Counted from the first letter of the stretch, positions 1 through 8,520 are shown. The stretch: DNA of 28,180 bases from Chara braunii (GCA_003427395.1 BFEA01000034.1:2427668-2455847), one strand, 5' to 3'. Made by a program: numbers and translations. The notes: generated by a model not told the origin, from the sequence alone.

Positions 1-33
<33 letters not shown>
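1..33. repeat. poly-T tract at window start
   Basis: The window opens with 33 consecutive T. It may be the reverse complement of a retroposon poly(A) tail whose body lies to the right, or simple-sequence expansion. The left edge is not visible, so target-site duplication cannot be tested. Confidence 0.8.
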
Positions 34-34
<1 letters not shown>

Positions 35-38
35 GATC

Positions 39-64
39 CGCGTTCGGCCGAACGGCCGAACGCG
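39..64. repeat. 26-bp GC-rich perfect palindrome
   Basis: CGCGTTCGGCCG (39-50) and CGGCCGAACGCG (53-64) are exact reverse complements separated by AA. The next 50 bases repeat the words TTCGG and CATTCGG several times. This could be the end of a DNA element or a degenerate GC-rich minisatellite. No gene is associated with it. Confidence 0.7.
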
Positions 65-145
65 TCGAGAGGGGGTGCCGAACGTTCGGGCATTCGGGTT
101 CGGGCATTCGGCCCGTCTGAAACACCGGCAACCCTGAAAATAACA

Positions 146-198
146 ATAATAAGGATAATAATAAATCATAATAGCAATAATAACCATAATAATAATAA
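146..198. repeat. interrupted AAT microsatellite
   Basis: This is an imperfect AAT/ATA run with several substitutions. It stands directly before the GATATACAGAAACC module, the same order as at 3081-3156 and, less clearly, at 5188-5268. Confidence 0.75.
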
Positions 199-365
199 TT
201 GCAAGGCATACGAGCGTGATGATATACAGAAACCAAGTTGCGAAATGACACAGATGTATGAGTAGAGATGTACAGACAGAGCGCAATAGCCCCTAGAATT
301 CGTCAAAATGGGCCACCATAAAGAAGTAATGAACCAACACTCGTGCCCATGGGCCCCATCTACAC
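199..365 (+). repeat. GATATACAGAAACC repeat module, copy A
   Basis: The words GATATACAGAAACC, GTTGCGAAAT, ACACAGATG, GAAGTAATGA and GCCCATGGGCC occur in the same order here and at 3157-3317. The two copies are clearly homologous but diverged by substitutions and small indels. Each follows an AAT microsatellite and precedes a GGCGC(C/T)CA..GCCC(T/C)AG stretch. No function can be assigned. The element could be an old dispersed repeat or part of a large tandem duplication. Confidence 0.7.
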
Positions 366-424
366 ACCTTTCAAGGCTGCTCCTTTCTGCTTGGCGCCCA
401 GCGCCCTAGTGTATCTGCGTAGGT

Positions 425-545
425 ATGTTACTGTGTATGCACGATTGTCACAACGTCTGTGTAAGTGTCACGGGATCTGCCTATGTCACCGTGTCTATTT
501 TACTGTATTTGCGTGTTCATCACAGTGTGACGGTGAAAGGTAAGG
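425..545. repeat. degenerate TGTGTCTG-type repeat
   Basis: The stretch is built from shuffled short words (TGTGTATG, TGTCAC, CTGTGT). Open frames across it encode only Cys/Val/Ser/His-rich peptides with no domain. It is the same composition class as 935-1850, 2168-2400, 2615-2870, 3600-3935 and 4165-4320. Confidence 0.65.
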
Positions 546-689
546 CCATAGCCGCTGCAGTACCAAAAGTCAGATCCACAGACGTCCGAGAGGTCCAAAG
601 TGGCCTTTTCAAACGTTGCTCACAGTAGATCAGAGGTAAGTGAGCATGTGGTGAGTCTGCCCTTGCCAAGTCCGCGGTACCCAGTCCTA

Positions 690-870
690 GTTCCTCTTAG
701 TTCAGTCAACAAGTGTCAAGTGGGACTGTATGCACAAGGGCTTAGTGGAAAATGGCAGATCAGCAACGAACAGAAGTATAATCAAAGGCCAACGTCCGGC
801 CATTTATTGATCTTGTCGCGCGAGCCATGCGGAAGCGTAGCTATACAAGATGGGCTGCAGGTACCCGTGG
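690..870 (+). repeat. GAGCCATGCGGAAGC repeat module, copy 1
   Basis: The core GAGCCATGCGGAAGC lies at 822-836, preceded by AGAAGTATAATCAA and CCGGCCATTTATTGAT and followed by CTGCAGGTACCCG. The same ordered words recur at about 2385-2545, 3965-4155 and 4340-4560. The copies are diverged and in the same orientation. CAGGTACC resembles a 5' splice site, so a duplicated exon is possible, but there is no conserved open frame to support that. Confidence 0.65.
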
Positions 871-1166
871 TTGAAGTGGGCTGAAGAAGAGAGCTCGTCC
901 ATAACTGTAGTAGGTGGAAACGGCTGTAGCTGATAGAGTGTAACGTGTGTGTCCCACAGCATTAGTGTGTCACTGCGCACCTATGTGTGTGGCCGTGTGA
1001 TTGACACGGTACTCTGTATATTTCACACGGTATCGGTGTACGTGCATGTGACTGTGACTGTGTATGTGACTTGCGCACCTTATATCTGTGTACTGTATTT
1101 TCACTATGCATCGTGTGGTACCGTGTGCTATGTGTCTGTGCACTATGTATGTATGTCTGTCACATC

Positions 1167-1459
1167 ATGTATGCGTGTCTCAGTGTGACTGTGTCTGTTT
1201 CAGTGTCTGTATGTCACAGTACCTGTGCATGCCACAGTATCCATGTGTGGATCACAATCTGTGTGTGGGTCACAGTATCACCGTCTATTTTCCATTACGT
1301 GTCGATATGTGTGTTTGAATCTGTGCGTCCGTCCGTCTGTCTCGTTCCGTCTGTCCCTGTTTGTTTTCACTGTGTACGTGTCACCGTGTCACCGCATCTG
1401 CATATTTGTGTGTCACCGTCACGGTGCACTGTGTCATTGTGTGTCTCACTGTGTCATTG
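1167..1459 (+). repeat. artefactual duplication, first copy (293 bp)
   Basis: Bases 1167-1459 are identical to 1498-1790, at a constant offset of 331. A genuine duplication in this low-complexity, fast-changing repeat would be expected to carry differences. The two copies are separated exactly by a library adapter, so one copy almost certainly does not exist in the genome. Confidence 0.85.
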
Positions 1460-1497
1460 CTGTCTCTTATACACATCTAGATGTGTATAAGAGACAG
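1460..1497. other. Nextera mate-pair junction adapter (artefact)
   Basis: The 38 bases are two Tn5 mosaic ends head to head: CTGTCTCTTATACACATCT (1460-1478) then AGATGTGTATAAGAGACAG (1479-1497). This is the circularisation junction of the Nextera mate-pair protocol, not a natural transposon. A real Tn5 insertion would carry a 9-bp target duplication and a transposase or cargo. The 210-codon plus-strand open frame at 1225-1857 translates the adapter as YTHLDVYKRQ, a peptide recognisable as translated Nextera adapter. Confidence 0.97.
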
Positions 1498-1790
1498 ATG
1501 TATGCGTGTCTCAGTGTGACTGTGTCTGTTTCAGTGTCTGTATGTCACAGTACCTGTGCATGCCACAGTATCCATGTGTGGATCACAATCTGTGTGTGGG
1601 TCACAGTATCACCGTCTATTTTCCATTACGTGTCGATATGTGTGTTTGAATCTGTGCGTCCGTCCGTCTGTCTCGTTCCGTCTGTCCCTGTTTGTTTTCA
1701 CTGTGTACGTGTCACCGTGTCACCGCATCTGCATATTTGTGTGTCACCGTCACGGTGCACTGTGTCATTGTGTGTCTCACTGTGTCATTG
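1498..1790 (+). repeat. artefactual duplication, second copy (293 bp)
   Basis: This is an exact copy of 1167-1459. After 1791 the sequence continues into unique TGTCGTTGTG-type repeat, so this copy probably carries the true right flank, while the copy at 1167 carries the true left flank. Confidence 0.85.
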
Positions 1791-2167
1791 CGTCTGCATG
1801 TCAGAGTGTTTGTGTCGTTGTGCACCTGTGTGGCACGGTGCCTGTCGCATACCGTAATGGTGCAGACTAGGACAAGAACAAACCTTTCTCACATAGTACA
1901 GGATAGCGCAGCGAAAGACTATAATACCAATGATCACCCAATTACTGTCGTAACGCAGACCAAGCATACAACATCATTATTGTGGGGTGTGAATGGCCTG
2001 GCGCTACACACAGAAGAATGCGTCAGGTCAGATCATAATCAGGCGAAGAGGAGCGGAATCGAATGAAGGAGACGAGGAGAGACGGGACTGTTGTCATAAT
2101 CCCTCGTCAAATGTATGAGTTCCACTGTCTAATCTGGTCCCAATGTTGTCAAGTTCAAAGTCACAAT

Positions 2168-2400
2168 CTCTTTTTCCCGTTCCGTCTGTTTCTCCTGCTC
2201 GTCTGTCCCAAACTGTTTTCGTCTGTATCAAACTGTGTTTGTCTGGCTCAGACTGTGCCCGTCTGTCCCAGACTGTGTACGTCTGTTCAGGCTGTGTCTA
2301 TCCATTTTAGACTGTGTCTGTCAGTCCCAGACTGTGTCTGTCTGTCCCGGACTGTGTCTGTCTGTTTCAGATCGTGTACGTCTGTCCCCGTCTAGTCCAG
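2168..2400. repeat. degenerate CTGTSYGTCTGTCCCAGA minisatellite
   Basis: Units of roughly 18-27 bases of the form GACTGTGTCTGTCTGTCCCA repeat about eight times with substitutions. The regularity is higher than in the other TGTGTCTG stretches. Translated frames give only LSVPDCVCLS-like repeats. It directly precedes module copy 2. Confidence 0.75.
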
Positions 2401-2545
2401 CGAGAACCACGAGGAGCAGACCAACAAGCTACAGAGTATAATCAAGAGACGGCGCCCGGCCATTGATTCATTCCCGCTTCGTAAGCCATGCGGAAGCGCT
2501 GCTGCAACGTACCGTGCGAGGAGGTCTGCAGCATGCCCGAAGGAC
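2385..2545 (+). repeat. GAGCCATGCGGAAGC repeat module, copy 2
   Basis: The core AGCCATGCGGAAGC is at 2484-2497, preceded by AGTCCAGCGAGAACC, CAGACCAACAAGCTACAGAG and TATAATCAAGAGACGGCGCC, and followed by GAGGTCTGCAGCATGCCCG. These words align with copies 1, 3 and 4. Confidence 0.65.
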
Positions 2546-2614
2546 GAAGTGGGTGAGAGAGAAGGAGTGTAGCATAGCGATCGGGTAGCTGAGGTCATAG
2601 CTACCATAGTTGTA

Positions 2615-2870
2615 GTTAGCGTGAAGTGTGTGTGTGTGTGTATGTCACTTTGTTTCACTGTATTTCACCGTGCACTGCTTGTCACCGTGTATGTGTCACT
2701 GTGTCGTTGTGCACCGTGCGTCTGTGTCAGTGTATCAATGCGTGTCAGTGTCAGTGTCTGCAGCGTCTGTGCGTCTGTGCACCGTGTTTCATTGTGCGTT
2801 TCGCTGTGCACTACGCGTCACCGAGCACTATGTGTCTGTCTGTGCACACGCAGCTATCTGTGTGTTGTGA
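2615..2870. repeat. degenerate TGTGTG/TCACTGTG repeat
   Basis: A short GT microsatellite at 2627-2641 runs into a shuffled TGTGTCTG-type stretch. No gene is seen. Confidence 0.65.
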
Positions 2871-3080
2871 GTACGGGACATCCGGGGAGGTCCAGGGCTG
2901 CGTGCGCGTGAACAAACATGCCGGGAATACAGTTGTTCAAGACAAGTCTGGATCGTGTTCGTGGCTCCGTTATTTCAGAGCTTTGTGTGGGTGCACGGGC
3001 GTCAGTGCGATTGCCATTTGTTTGTATACCTGCTGGATGTCAAAGAAGACAGATCTGATGGCAATAATAACAATAGCAAT

Positions 3081-3081
3081 A

Positions 3082-3156
<75 letters not shown>
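3081..3156. repeat. AAT microsatellite (about 25 units)
   Basis: This is a near-perfect AAT run. Frames across it encode poly-Asn or poly-Tyr only. It immediately precedes module copy B. Confidence 0.95.
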
Positions 3157-3317
3157 TGCTAGGAATGTGAGTGTGAATGATATACAGAAACCCATGTTGC
3201 GAAATCACACAGATGACTGAGTAAACGTGTACAAGCAGAGAGCACAGTAGCTCTGAGAATCCATCCAAATAGAGAAGAACAATGAAGTAATGAGTCAATG
3301 TTCAAGCCCATGGGCCA
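3157..3317 (+). repeat. GATATACAGAAACC repeat module, copy B
   Basis: Compare 199-365: GAATGATATACAGAAACCCA, GTTGCGAAATCACACAGATG, GAAGTAATGAGTCAATG and AGCCCATGGGCC are in the same order. The following 3318-3480 includes CAGGTACGTATCTCGTCA (3426-3443), a word that recurs as TGGTACGTATCTCGTCAT at 5623-5640. Confidence 0.7.
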
Positions 3318-3599
3318 CACCAAGACAGTATCCAAGGTCGTTCCTTGCTGTCGGGCGCTCAACGCCCCAGCGTCGCAGCCTACATACGTGATATCAATAT
3401 CATAGCCGCCCCTTCCTTCATGCGCCAGGTACGTATCTCGTCACCCTCATCAAACCTCGATCACTCACACACTCGAACTCATGACTTTTCTGAGAAAATC
3501 CAGTCCGTTGAGAATCAGAATTTGTTTGTTGTTTTCTCTGGCTATGTTTGTGATCAAGCAATCTTGCATGCATGCCCCATGCTCACTTGTTGAATTTGG

Positions 3600-3935
3600 A
3601 CGTTGTGTGTGCAAGTGCAAGCATGTGTGTCACAGTGTGTGTCTGTCTCACTGTGACTGTGTATGTCACAGTGTTTGGGTCTATTCCACTGTGACTGTGT
3701 ATGTCACAGTGACTGTGTCTGACTGTCCAATCTGTTTGACTGTCCAGTCCGTCTGCTTGTCTGGTTCAGTCTGCCTGCACATCTATGCTTGTCTTGATAG
3801 GTCTGTGTCTGTCCGTGTTGAGCCTATCTGCCTGCTGCAACCTGTCTGGTTGTCGGTGTCTGGCTGTCTGCTTCAGATTGTCTATCTGTTCGACAGTCTG
3901 TATGTCCGTGCCTGTTTGCCTCCCCCCATTCTTTT
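3600..3935. repeat. degenerate CTGTGTCTGTCTG repeat
   Basis: This is a shuffled short-word stretch of the same class as 2168-2400, ending before module copy 3. Long frames over it are compositional, with no recognisable domain. Confidence 0.65.
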
Positions 3936-3964
3936 CTCTCACCGGGGATGCGGCACGGCTCAAT

Positions 3965-4155
3965 CAGTCCCAGTCCCGTCAATCCAGTTCAGTCAAGCGA
4001 GTACCGTCTAGGACTGTGTACACCGTGGGCCAGGGAAACAGAACAGACTAATGAGTCACAGAAGCATAAATCGAGAGGTTGCGCACAACCATTCATTCAT
4101 TCCTGCGGAGCCATGCGGAAGTGCTGCCGTAGCGACATATGCAAGGAGGCTGGCG
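3965..4155 (+). repeat. GAGCCATGCGGAAGC repeat module, copy 3
   Basis: AGTTCAGTCAAGCGAGTACC (3982-4001), GTGGGCCAGGGAAACAGA, AATGAGTCACAGAAGCATAA and ATTCATTCATTCCTGCGGAG precede the core GAGCCATGCGGAAG (4108-4121). AAGGAGGCTGGCGGTAGG follows. Confidence 0.65.
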
Positions 4156-4164
4156 GTAGGCGTA

Positions 4165-4320
4165 GCGCATTGTATGTGTCTGTGTCGTAATGGCTGTGCG
4201 CGTTTCTCTCCGTGCATCCGCGTTATGGGCTGTCTGTAACTGTGCATAACCGGGTGTGTGACTGTGCACCGTGTGCCTGCGCGTTTCTATGTCTGTGTGA
4301 CTGTGGTAAGTCGGCGGTGC
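4165..4320. repeat. short degenerate TGTGTCTG repeat
   Basis: Low-complexity spacer between module copies 3 and 4, of the same composition as the longer stretches upstream. Confidence 0.5.
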
Positions 4321-4339
4321 AATGCCATGCAGTCAGCGG

Positions 4340-4560
4340 TATCGGACCAGTCAGTCCCAGTGCAGCCCAGGAAATACCTCCTGAGACTGTGTGTGCGATG
4401 GATCGATGGGGAAGACGCAGACCACCGAGTTACAGGAGTATGCATAAGGAGGCAGCTCTCAGTCATTCATTGATTTTTCGCGGGAGCCATGCGAAATTGC
4501 TGCTACGGTGGTTTGTGCAAAGCTATCTTGCAGGCGCCCGGAGAATGCAGAATGTATGGC
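4340..4560 (+). repeat. GAGCCATGCGGAAGC repeat module, copy 4
   Basis: AGTCAGTCCCAGTGCAGCCC, AGACCACCGAGTTACAGGAG, TCATTCATTGATTTTTCGCG and GAGCCATGCGAAATTGCTGC (from 4484) correspond to the ordered words of copies 1-3. This copy has GCGAAATTG where the others have GCGGAAGCG or GCGGAAGTG. Confidence 0.6.
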
Positions 4561-4740
4561 ATCCAGGGTGATCCGGTGTATGTGAACAGTGAGTTGTTGG
4601 GCGCTGAGTCACCCCGGCCAGTTGGAAGTGTACTTATGTCTCGATGCCATATCTCTGAGTTTCCGAGTGGGCACATGTTGCCAGTTGCTGGGCTAATGTT
4701 TACATGCATGAAACGTGTAAATGGAAGCAAGTCTAATTGC

Positions 4741-4742
4741 TC

Positions 4743-4786
<44 letters not shown>

Positions 4787-4802
4787 TAATAACAATAATA
4801 AT
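4741..4802. repeat. AAT microsatellite with AAC interruptions
   Basis: AAT run with two AACAAT interruptions near its end. Confidence 0.9.
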
Positions 4803-5187
4803 GATCAAAGAAGATGATCAAGGCGAATTCCAACAACCTCATCATACCCAAGTACAAATAGTTGTGACCTCGAACCAATAGCAGAATTACTTTACGAGTT
4901 TCACTAAACAAGAACACAGCAAGAGTTCATTGTTGACAATGCTGAATTAGTCTCTTCATCGTCAACGAAGAATGAGAGTTGATATCCTATCTGGCGCTCG
5001 GACCCCAGACTACAGATGGCGGATCCTTACCTAGCCTATCTACTCAATGCTGCTGACGACGTCAACAACTTCCCATGTACGAGTAGATTTCTGTCAATGC
5101 CCCACTCGTCAAGCAACAGGTAGGTCTTCTGTATCACTCAGAACCTCGATCCCCTACTCAGATGCCTCATGCTCTTCTCCTACTGTG

Positions 5188-5189
5188 CA

Positions 5190-5256
<67 letters not shown>

Positions 5257-5268
5257 TCAATAATAATA
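5188..5268. repeat. AAT microsatellite
   Basis: A near-perfect AAT run of about 22 units, then ATCAATAATAATAGG. It precedes a weak third copy of the GATATACAGAAACC module. Confidence 0.95.
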
Positions 5269-5450
5269 GGAATATGCAAGGGTCATCAATGTGGACGAAG
5301 CACAGAAGTCCAAATCGCGAAACCACACTGAAGTCCAAGTAGTCAAAGCAAGAGCAGATAGCATAATGAAACCGAGTATCCGTCCAGTTGAGAACGGTAT
5401 AGCAGAATTGTGAGTCAATGTCCAAGCCCAAACGGGCAATACCAACAACA
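5269..5450 (+). repeat. diverged GATATACAGAAACC module, copy D
   Basis: AATCGCGAAACCACACTGAA and GAGTCAATGTCCAAGCCCAA match copy B in the same order, though GATATACAGAAACC itself is not preserved. The downstream words GATGACGTCAACATCAATG and GGTACGTATCTCGTCAT extend the similarity to about 5690. Confidence 0.45.
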
Positions 5451-5829
5451 TAACCCAATGTAGCTCTCACTATTGAATGGCGCCATGCGCCCTATCTACT
5501 CTACAACCTATCCCTACAACTACATTATGAAAGCAACCAGACAACTTGACGACCAGCGAGCGATGACGTCAACATCAATGTCGACTTCCTCTCCACCAGG
5601 TACGTCTCTCTCTTCATGTACCTGGTACGTATCTCGTCATCCTCGATCAGACCTTGATAACCCCTATACTTGCCCCATTTCCCTGAAAACCTTCCCTTTT
5701 TGTTCTCGTTTTGTTTCATGTCTGTCTCCTGTAAGTCCATGCGTGTCCTTTCTTCTTCTACCCCCCCCTTTTTTTGATGCTCCTTTCTTTCGTGTATATC
5801 TGAGTCCGTAATTTTAAACGAAATCGATC

Positions 5830-5928
5830 TAATAATAATATTAATAATAATAGCAATAACAATATTAATAAAATAATAATAACACAGTTGATATTAATAA
5901 TACTTAATAATATATATATATATATATA
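5830..5928. repeat. AT-rich AAT/TTAATA tract with TA run
   Basis: Interrupted AAT units end in a TA dinucleotide run at 5911-5928. No gene is seen between about 5700 and 6150. Frames there are short and compositional. Confidence 0.8.
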
Positions 5929-6153
5929 AACTGAATGTACGCGAGTCATATATATTGATAAAACGAGGGCGCGATGTATTCGGGGATGGCTGCCTGATTT
6001 AGTACTTATCAACGATCAATCCGGCCATCACAACGTAGGAGACTTAACCGTTTCTCCTCTCGCGTCCACCGTTTGCCCGCTTGATGCCCCCGATCCTATC
6101 TCACATTTTATGTGTGTGTGCATTCGTTCGCTCCCTCTCTCTCCTTTCCCTCC

Positions 6154-6154
6154 C

Positions 6155-6242
<88 letters not shown>
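6154..6242. repeat. compound CT / TA microsatellite
   Basis: A CT run (6154-6176) changes directly into about 33 TA units. Frames across it read only Leu-Ser and Tyr-Ile repeats. The TA part is self-complementary and can extrude as a hairpin, so its assembled length may be unreliable. Confidence 0.95.
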
Positions 6243-6247
<5 letters not shown>

Positions 6248-6261
6248 TCACTCTCTCTCCC

Positions 6262-6281
6262 CCTTGGTCGAAACATGAACG

Positions 6282-6328
<47 letters not shown>

Positions 6329-6475
6329 TTCCATCGATAGGATGAGCAAAAATGGAATGAATCTTCCGCCGAAACGTGAAAATATACACTGGCACTTTTT
6401 GATTTGCTTATCCTATCGATCCAAGTGGCGTGCGGCGAGGCGCGAGTGGGAGACTTAGCTGTCAGCCAAGGTAGT
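6262..6475. repeat. inverted-repeat element, copy 1
   Basis: The arms ATCGATAGGATGAGCAAA (6333-6350) and TTTGCTTATCCTATCGAT (6403-6420) are complementary at 17 of 18 positions. They enclose GAATGAATCTTCCGCCGAAA. The flanks CTTGGTCGAAACATGAACGT on the left and GGGAGACTTAGCTGT on the right recur in copy 2. A CA microsatellite (6282-6324) lies inside the left flank. This resembles a small non-autonomous hairpin element or a tandem duplication. Confidence 0.65.
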
Positions 6476-6529
6476 CTCTTTCCCTCTCTCTTTCTCTATC
6501 TCTCTCTCTCACACTCTCTCTTTCTCTCT

Positions 6530-6703
6530 CCTTGGTCGAATCATGAACGTTTCTCACACACGCATTCCATCGATAGGACGAGCAAACTTGGAATGAATCT
6601 TCTACTGAAATGGGGAGATATACATTGTCACTTTTGATTTGCTCGTTCTATCGATCCAAGTAGAGTGCGGCTAGCTGTGGGGTAGAGACTTAGCTCTGTT
6701 TCG

Positions 6704-6705
<2 letters not shown>
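6530..6705. repeat. inverted-repeat element, copy 2
   Basis: The arms ATCGATAGGACGAGCAAA (6569-6586) and TTTGCTCGTTCTATCGAT (6638-6655) match at 17 of 18 positions. The two copies differ at one arm base on each side, so pairing has been kept at most but not all positions. CTTGGTCGAATCATGAACGT precedes and GTAGAGACTTAGCT follows, as in copy 1. A CA microsatellite follows at 6714-6750. Confidence 0.65.

Positions 6706-6713
<8 letters not shown>

Positions 6714-6750
<37 letters not shown>
6714..6750. repeat. CA microsatellite
   Basis: Pure CA repeat of about 18 units following a short CT run. Confidence 0.95.
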
Positions 6751-6752
<2 letters not shown>

Positions 6753-7039
6753 ACGTCTATACTCACGTACACACACGCCCGGACACACACAAGTATAGGT
6801 AGTGCACCTAACCATGTTTAGCGGTAGGTTCATTTCATTTTGCTCATCGTAACCGTGGAAGTATAGTGGGAGCAGCCACGAGATTGGAAACTTACCCGTT
6901 CAACTCTCTCGCTCCGTCGTCGGCGGCGGCATTGTCGTCGGATGGTCCCTGCTACTCATGACGATCTCGTCGCAACGTGCTGTATACCGCGAGTACGGCA
7001 GATAAAGGTTGCATCCCAGGCAACAGGTAAGTTGCCTTT

Positions 7040-7232
7040 CGTTCTCTCTCTTCCCTTCCTCTTCCTCTTCTTCTTCCTCCTTCCTTCCTCTTCTTCTTCT
7101 CCTTCTTCCTCTCCTTCTTCTTCTTCTTCTTTTTCTTCTTCTTTCCTTCCTCTTCTTCTTCTCCTTCTTCCTCTTCTTCTTCTTCTTCTTCGTCTTCTTC
7201 TTCTTCTTCTTCTTCTTCTTCTTCTTCTTCCT
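7040..7232. repeat. TTC/TCC polypyrimidine tract
   Basis: Almost 200 bases of C and T only, mainly TTC units. It is followed by CG dinucleotides at about 7247-7257. Frames of almost 200 codons over this region encode poly-Leu, poly-Ser or poly-Phe and are not genes. A mirror-repeat polypyrimidine tract of this size can form triplex DNA (inference). Confidence 0.9.
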
Positions 7233-7297
7233 ACACTACTTCTCTGCGCGCGCGCGCTTTTCTTTCGGACACACGCTTTTCCCCTTCGGCTCGCGCT

Positions 7298-7369
7298 ACC
7301 TCCTCCTCTGCTCTCCGGCGCACCTCCTCCTCTGCTCTACGGCGCACCTCCTCCTCTGCTCTCCGGCCG
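7298..7369. repeat. 24-bp tandem repeat, 3 units
   Basis: The unit starts ACCTCCTCCTCTGCTC and ends CCGGCGC. Units are at 7298-7321, 7322-7345 and 7346-7369, differing by one or two bases each. It reads as PPPLL(S/Y)GA in one frame. That frame also crosses the TTC tract and has no recognisable domain. Confidence 0.9.
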
Positions 7370-7671
7370 CTCACTACTTCCATTCCCGCACGCTTGTGCA
7401 TCCTCCCCGCGTGCCTTCTTCTACCGCACCTCGCTACTTCCCATCGCGCGCCATCTTCTCCTTCTTGTGTTTCTTCCCTTTCCCCACGCTTCTTCTCCGC
7501 TATCTTTCACGCGTGGTTTCCTTCGTCCTTAGCATGGCCGTACTCCGACCCTGGCTCGAGTTCGCCCATTTGCCACCTCGCTTGCGAACTCCGTCGTAGA
7601 CTCTCCCCTCGTTCTCCGCTCATGAGCCCGGCGGACCAAGCTACGTTCAAAAATCGAACTTTACTGGGAAT

Positions 7672-7700
7672 GAATCTGCCTGAAAATTCAGGGCAGATTC
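7672..7700. repeat. short near-perfect hairpin
   Basis: GAATCTGCCTGAA and TTCAGGGCAGATTC pair across AA with one bulged G. GGGAATGAATCTGCC resembles the GGAATGAATCTTC word of the inverted-repeat element at 6351-6366, so this may be a relic of the same family. An AAT run follows at 7746-7772. Confidence 0.5.
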
Positions 7701-7745
7701 AATAAGGCAAGTTTTATTGGAGAGCTCGTGAAAAAGAAAGAAATT

Positions 7746-7772
7746 TAATAATAATAATAATAATAATAATAA
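7746..7772. repeat. short AAT microsatellite
   Basis: Nine AAT units followed by A-rich sequence. Confidence 0.9.
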
Positions 7773-8002
7773 CTCAACAAGAAATAAAAGAATATAGGAA
7801 ATCCAAAAAGAAAGAAAATAACAAAATCTAACAAGTATCTAATTCCTAACTACCGTGGACTGCCAAGTGTCGTGCCACTGTTTCAAACGGGGCTCAGTCC
7901 TAACTAACTGACTAAGTCTAACTACTTCTAACCCTAAGGTCGCGGGTTCAGGCCCCGGCCACTCGAAACTGGGCAAAAAAAGGTAGGGCTCCCTTTTCAA
8001 AA

Positions 8003-8084
8003 GGAGCTAGTCTCAACGGCGATATCCCTCGATCCTTGTGTCTCCCGCTTGTCAGTCTACACCTAAACCAACTGAGCTAGCTCC
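8003..8084 (-). mobile_element. tRNA-derived SINE head
   Basis: Read on the minus strand, the segment starts GGAGCTAG and ends CTAGCTCC, which pair perfectly like an acceptor stem. Next comes TAGCTCAGTTGGTTTAGG, a classic tRNA D-arm and RNA polymerase III A box. AAGGATCGAGGGAT follows at a B-box-like place. At 82 bases with a poor T-arm it does not look like a functional tRNA. The A-box word is shared with 14223-14324 on the other strand, as expected for two copies of one SINE family. A further GGGTTCAGGCCCC B-box-like word lies on the plus strand at about 7944. Confidence 0.5.
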
Positions 8085-8239
8085 TATTCTGGTTAGGAAA
8101 GGAGCCGCTCAGGTACATATAGAGGATTGAGGGCTCAGCCCACTTAGTGGCCTGAGTCTGTTTTCCAAGTCTGTGTGTGCGTACGCATGCCGGTCTGCAT
8201 GCCTGTCGGCTTGGGCGTGTGTGTGACCCGCAAGGGCAC

Positions 8240-8442
8240 NTAGTTGCTCNGAAGGCCCGNAGGCCCGGTACTTACCTGTAGTCGTGGCNTTGAGGNACGC
8301 NNCGNAAANGTTATNAGGCNGNGGNNTAAACCNGCATACTCANAACAGCGGGGAAAACACTCAAGTAGCAGGTAGGNTGGTACCATANCTAGTANAGGCA
8401 NGCNTGCCNCGNAGTNAGGAAGTCACCGTNNAAGAGGCAAAN
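8240..8442. other. patch of 27 isolated N bases
   Basis: Twenty-seven single or paired N are scattered over about 200 bases rather than forming one gap. This pattern suggests conflicting base calls, for example collapsed repeat copies or low-depth polishing, rather than missing sequence. Any frame through this patch, including one at 8144-8386 on the minus strand, cannot be trusted. Confidence 0.95.
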
Positions 8443-8444
8443 GC

Positions 8445-8520
8445 TTCGCCATATGCGGGAACTCGGGTGAGACCCTTAGTCCTACTCGTGGTATACCGCT
8501 TGAGCCAAGCTCTTAGCATT
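8445..8520 (-). mobile_element. possible tRNA-derived SINE fragment
   Basis: On the minus strand TGGCTCAAGCGG fits the A-box consensus TRGYNNARNNGG. About 30 bases later comes GGGTCTCACCCGAGTTCC, resembling a damaged T-arm/B box of plant SINEs. No poly(A) tail or target duplication was found, and the adjacent N patch limits confidence. Confidence 0.3.

Larger units (their letters stand above)
935..1850. repeat. long degenerate TGTGTCTG/TCACTGTG repeat, partly artefactual
   Basis: More than 900 bases are made of variations on TGTGTCTG, TCACTGTG and CGTCTGTC without a fixed period. Open frames translate to Cys/Val/Ser/His-rich peptides and one runs straight through a sequencing adapter, which shows they are not genes. 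The real length is about 330 bases shorter because 1460-1790 is an assembly artefact. Confidence 0.7.

Noticed and set aside
1460-1497. Natural Tn5/IS50-type insertion
   Set aside because: Only two head-to-head 19-bp mosaic ends are present, with no transposase, no cargo and a 293-bp rather than 9-bp flanking duplication. It is library adapter.
1225-1857. 210-codon plus-strand open frame, Cys/Val/Ser/His-rich
   Set aside because: It runs through the Nextera junction adapter (peptide YTHLDVYKRQ) and consists of two identical halves from a false duplication in low-complexity sequence.
6942-7599. Two 196-codon plus-strand frames
   Set aside because: They are poly-Leu/Phe/Ser translations of the TTC tract and the 24-bp repeat, with no motif.
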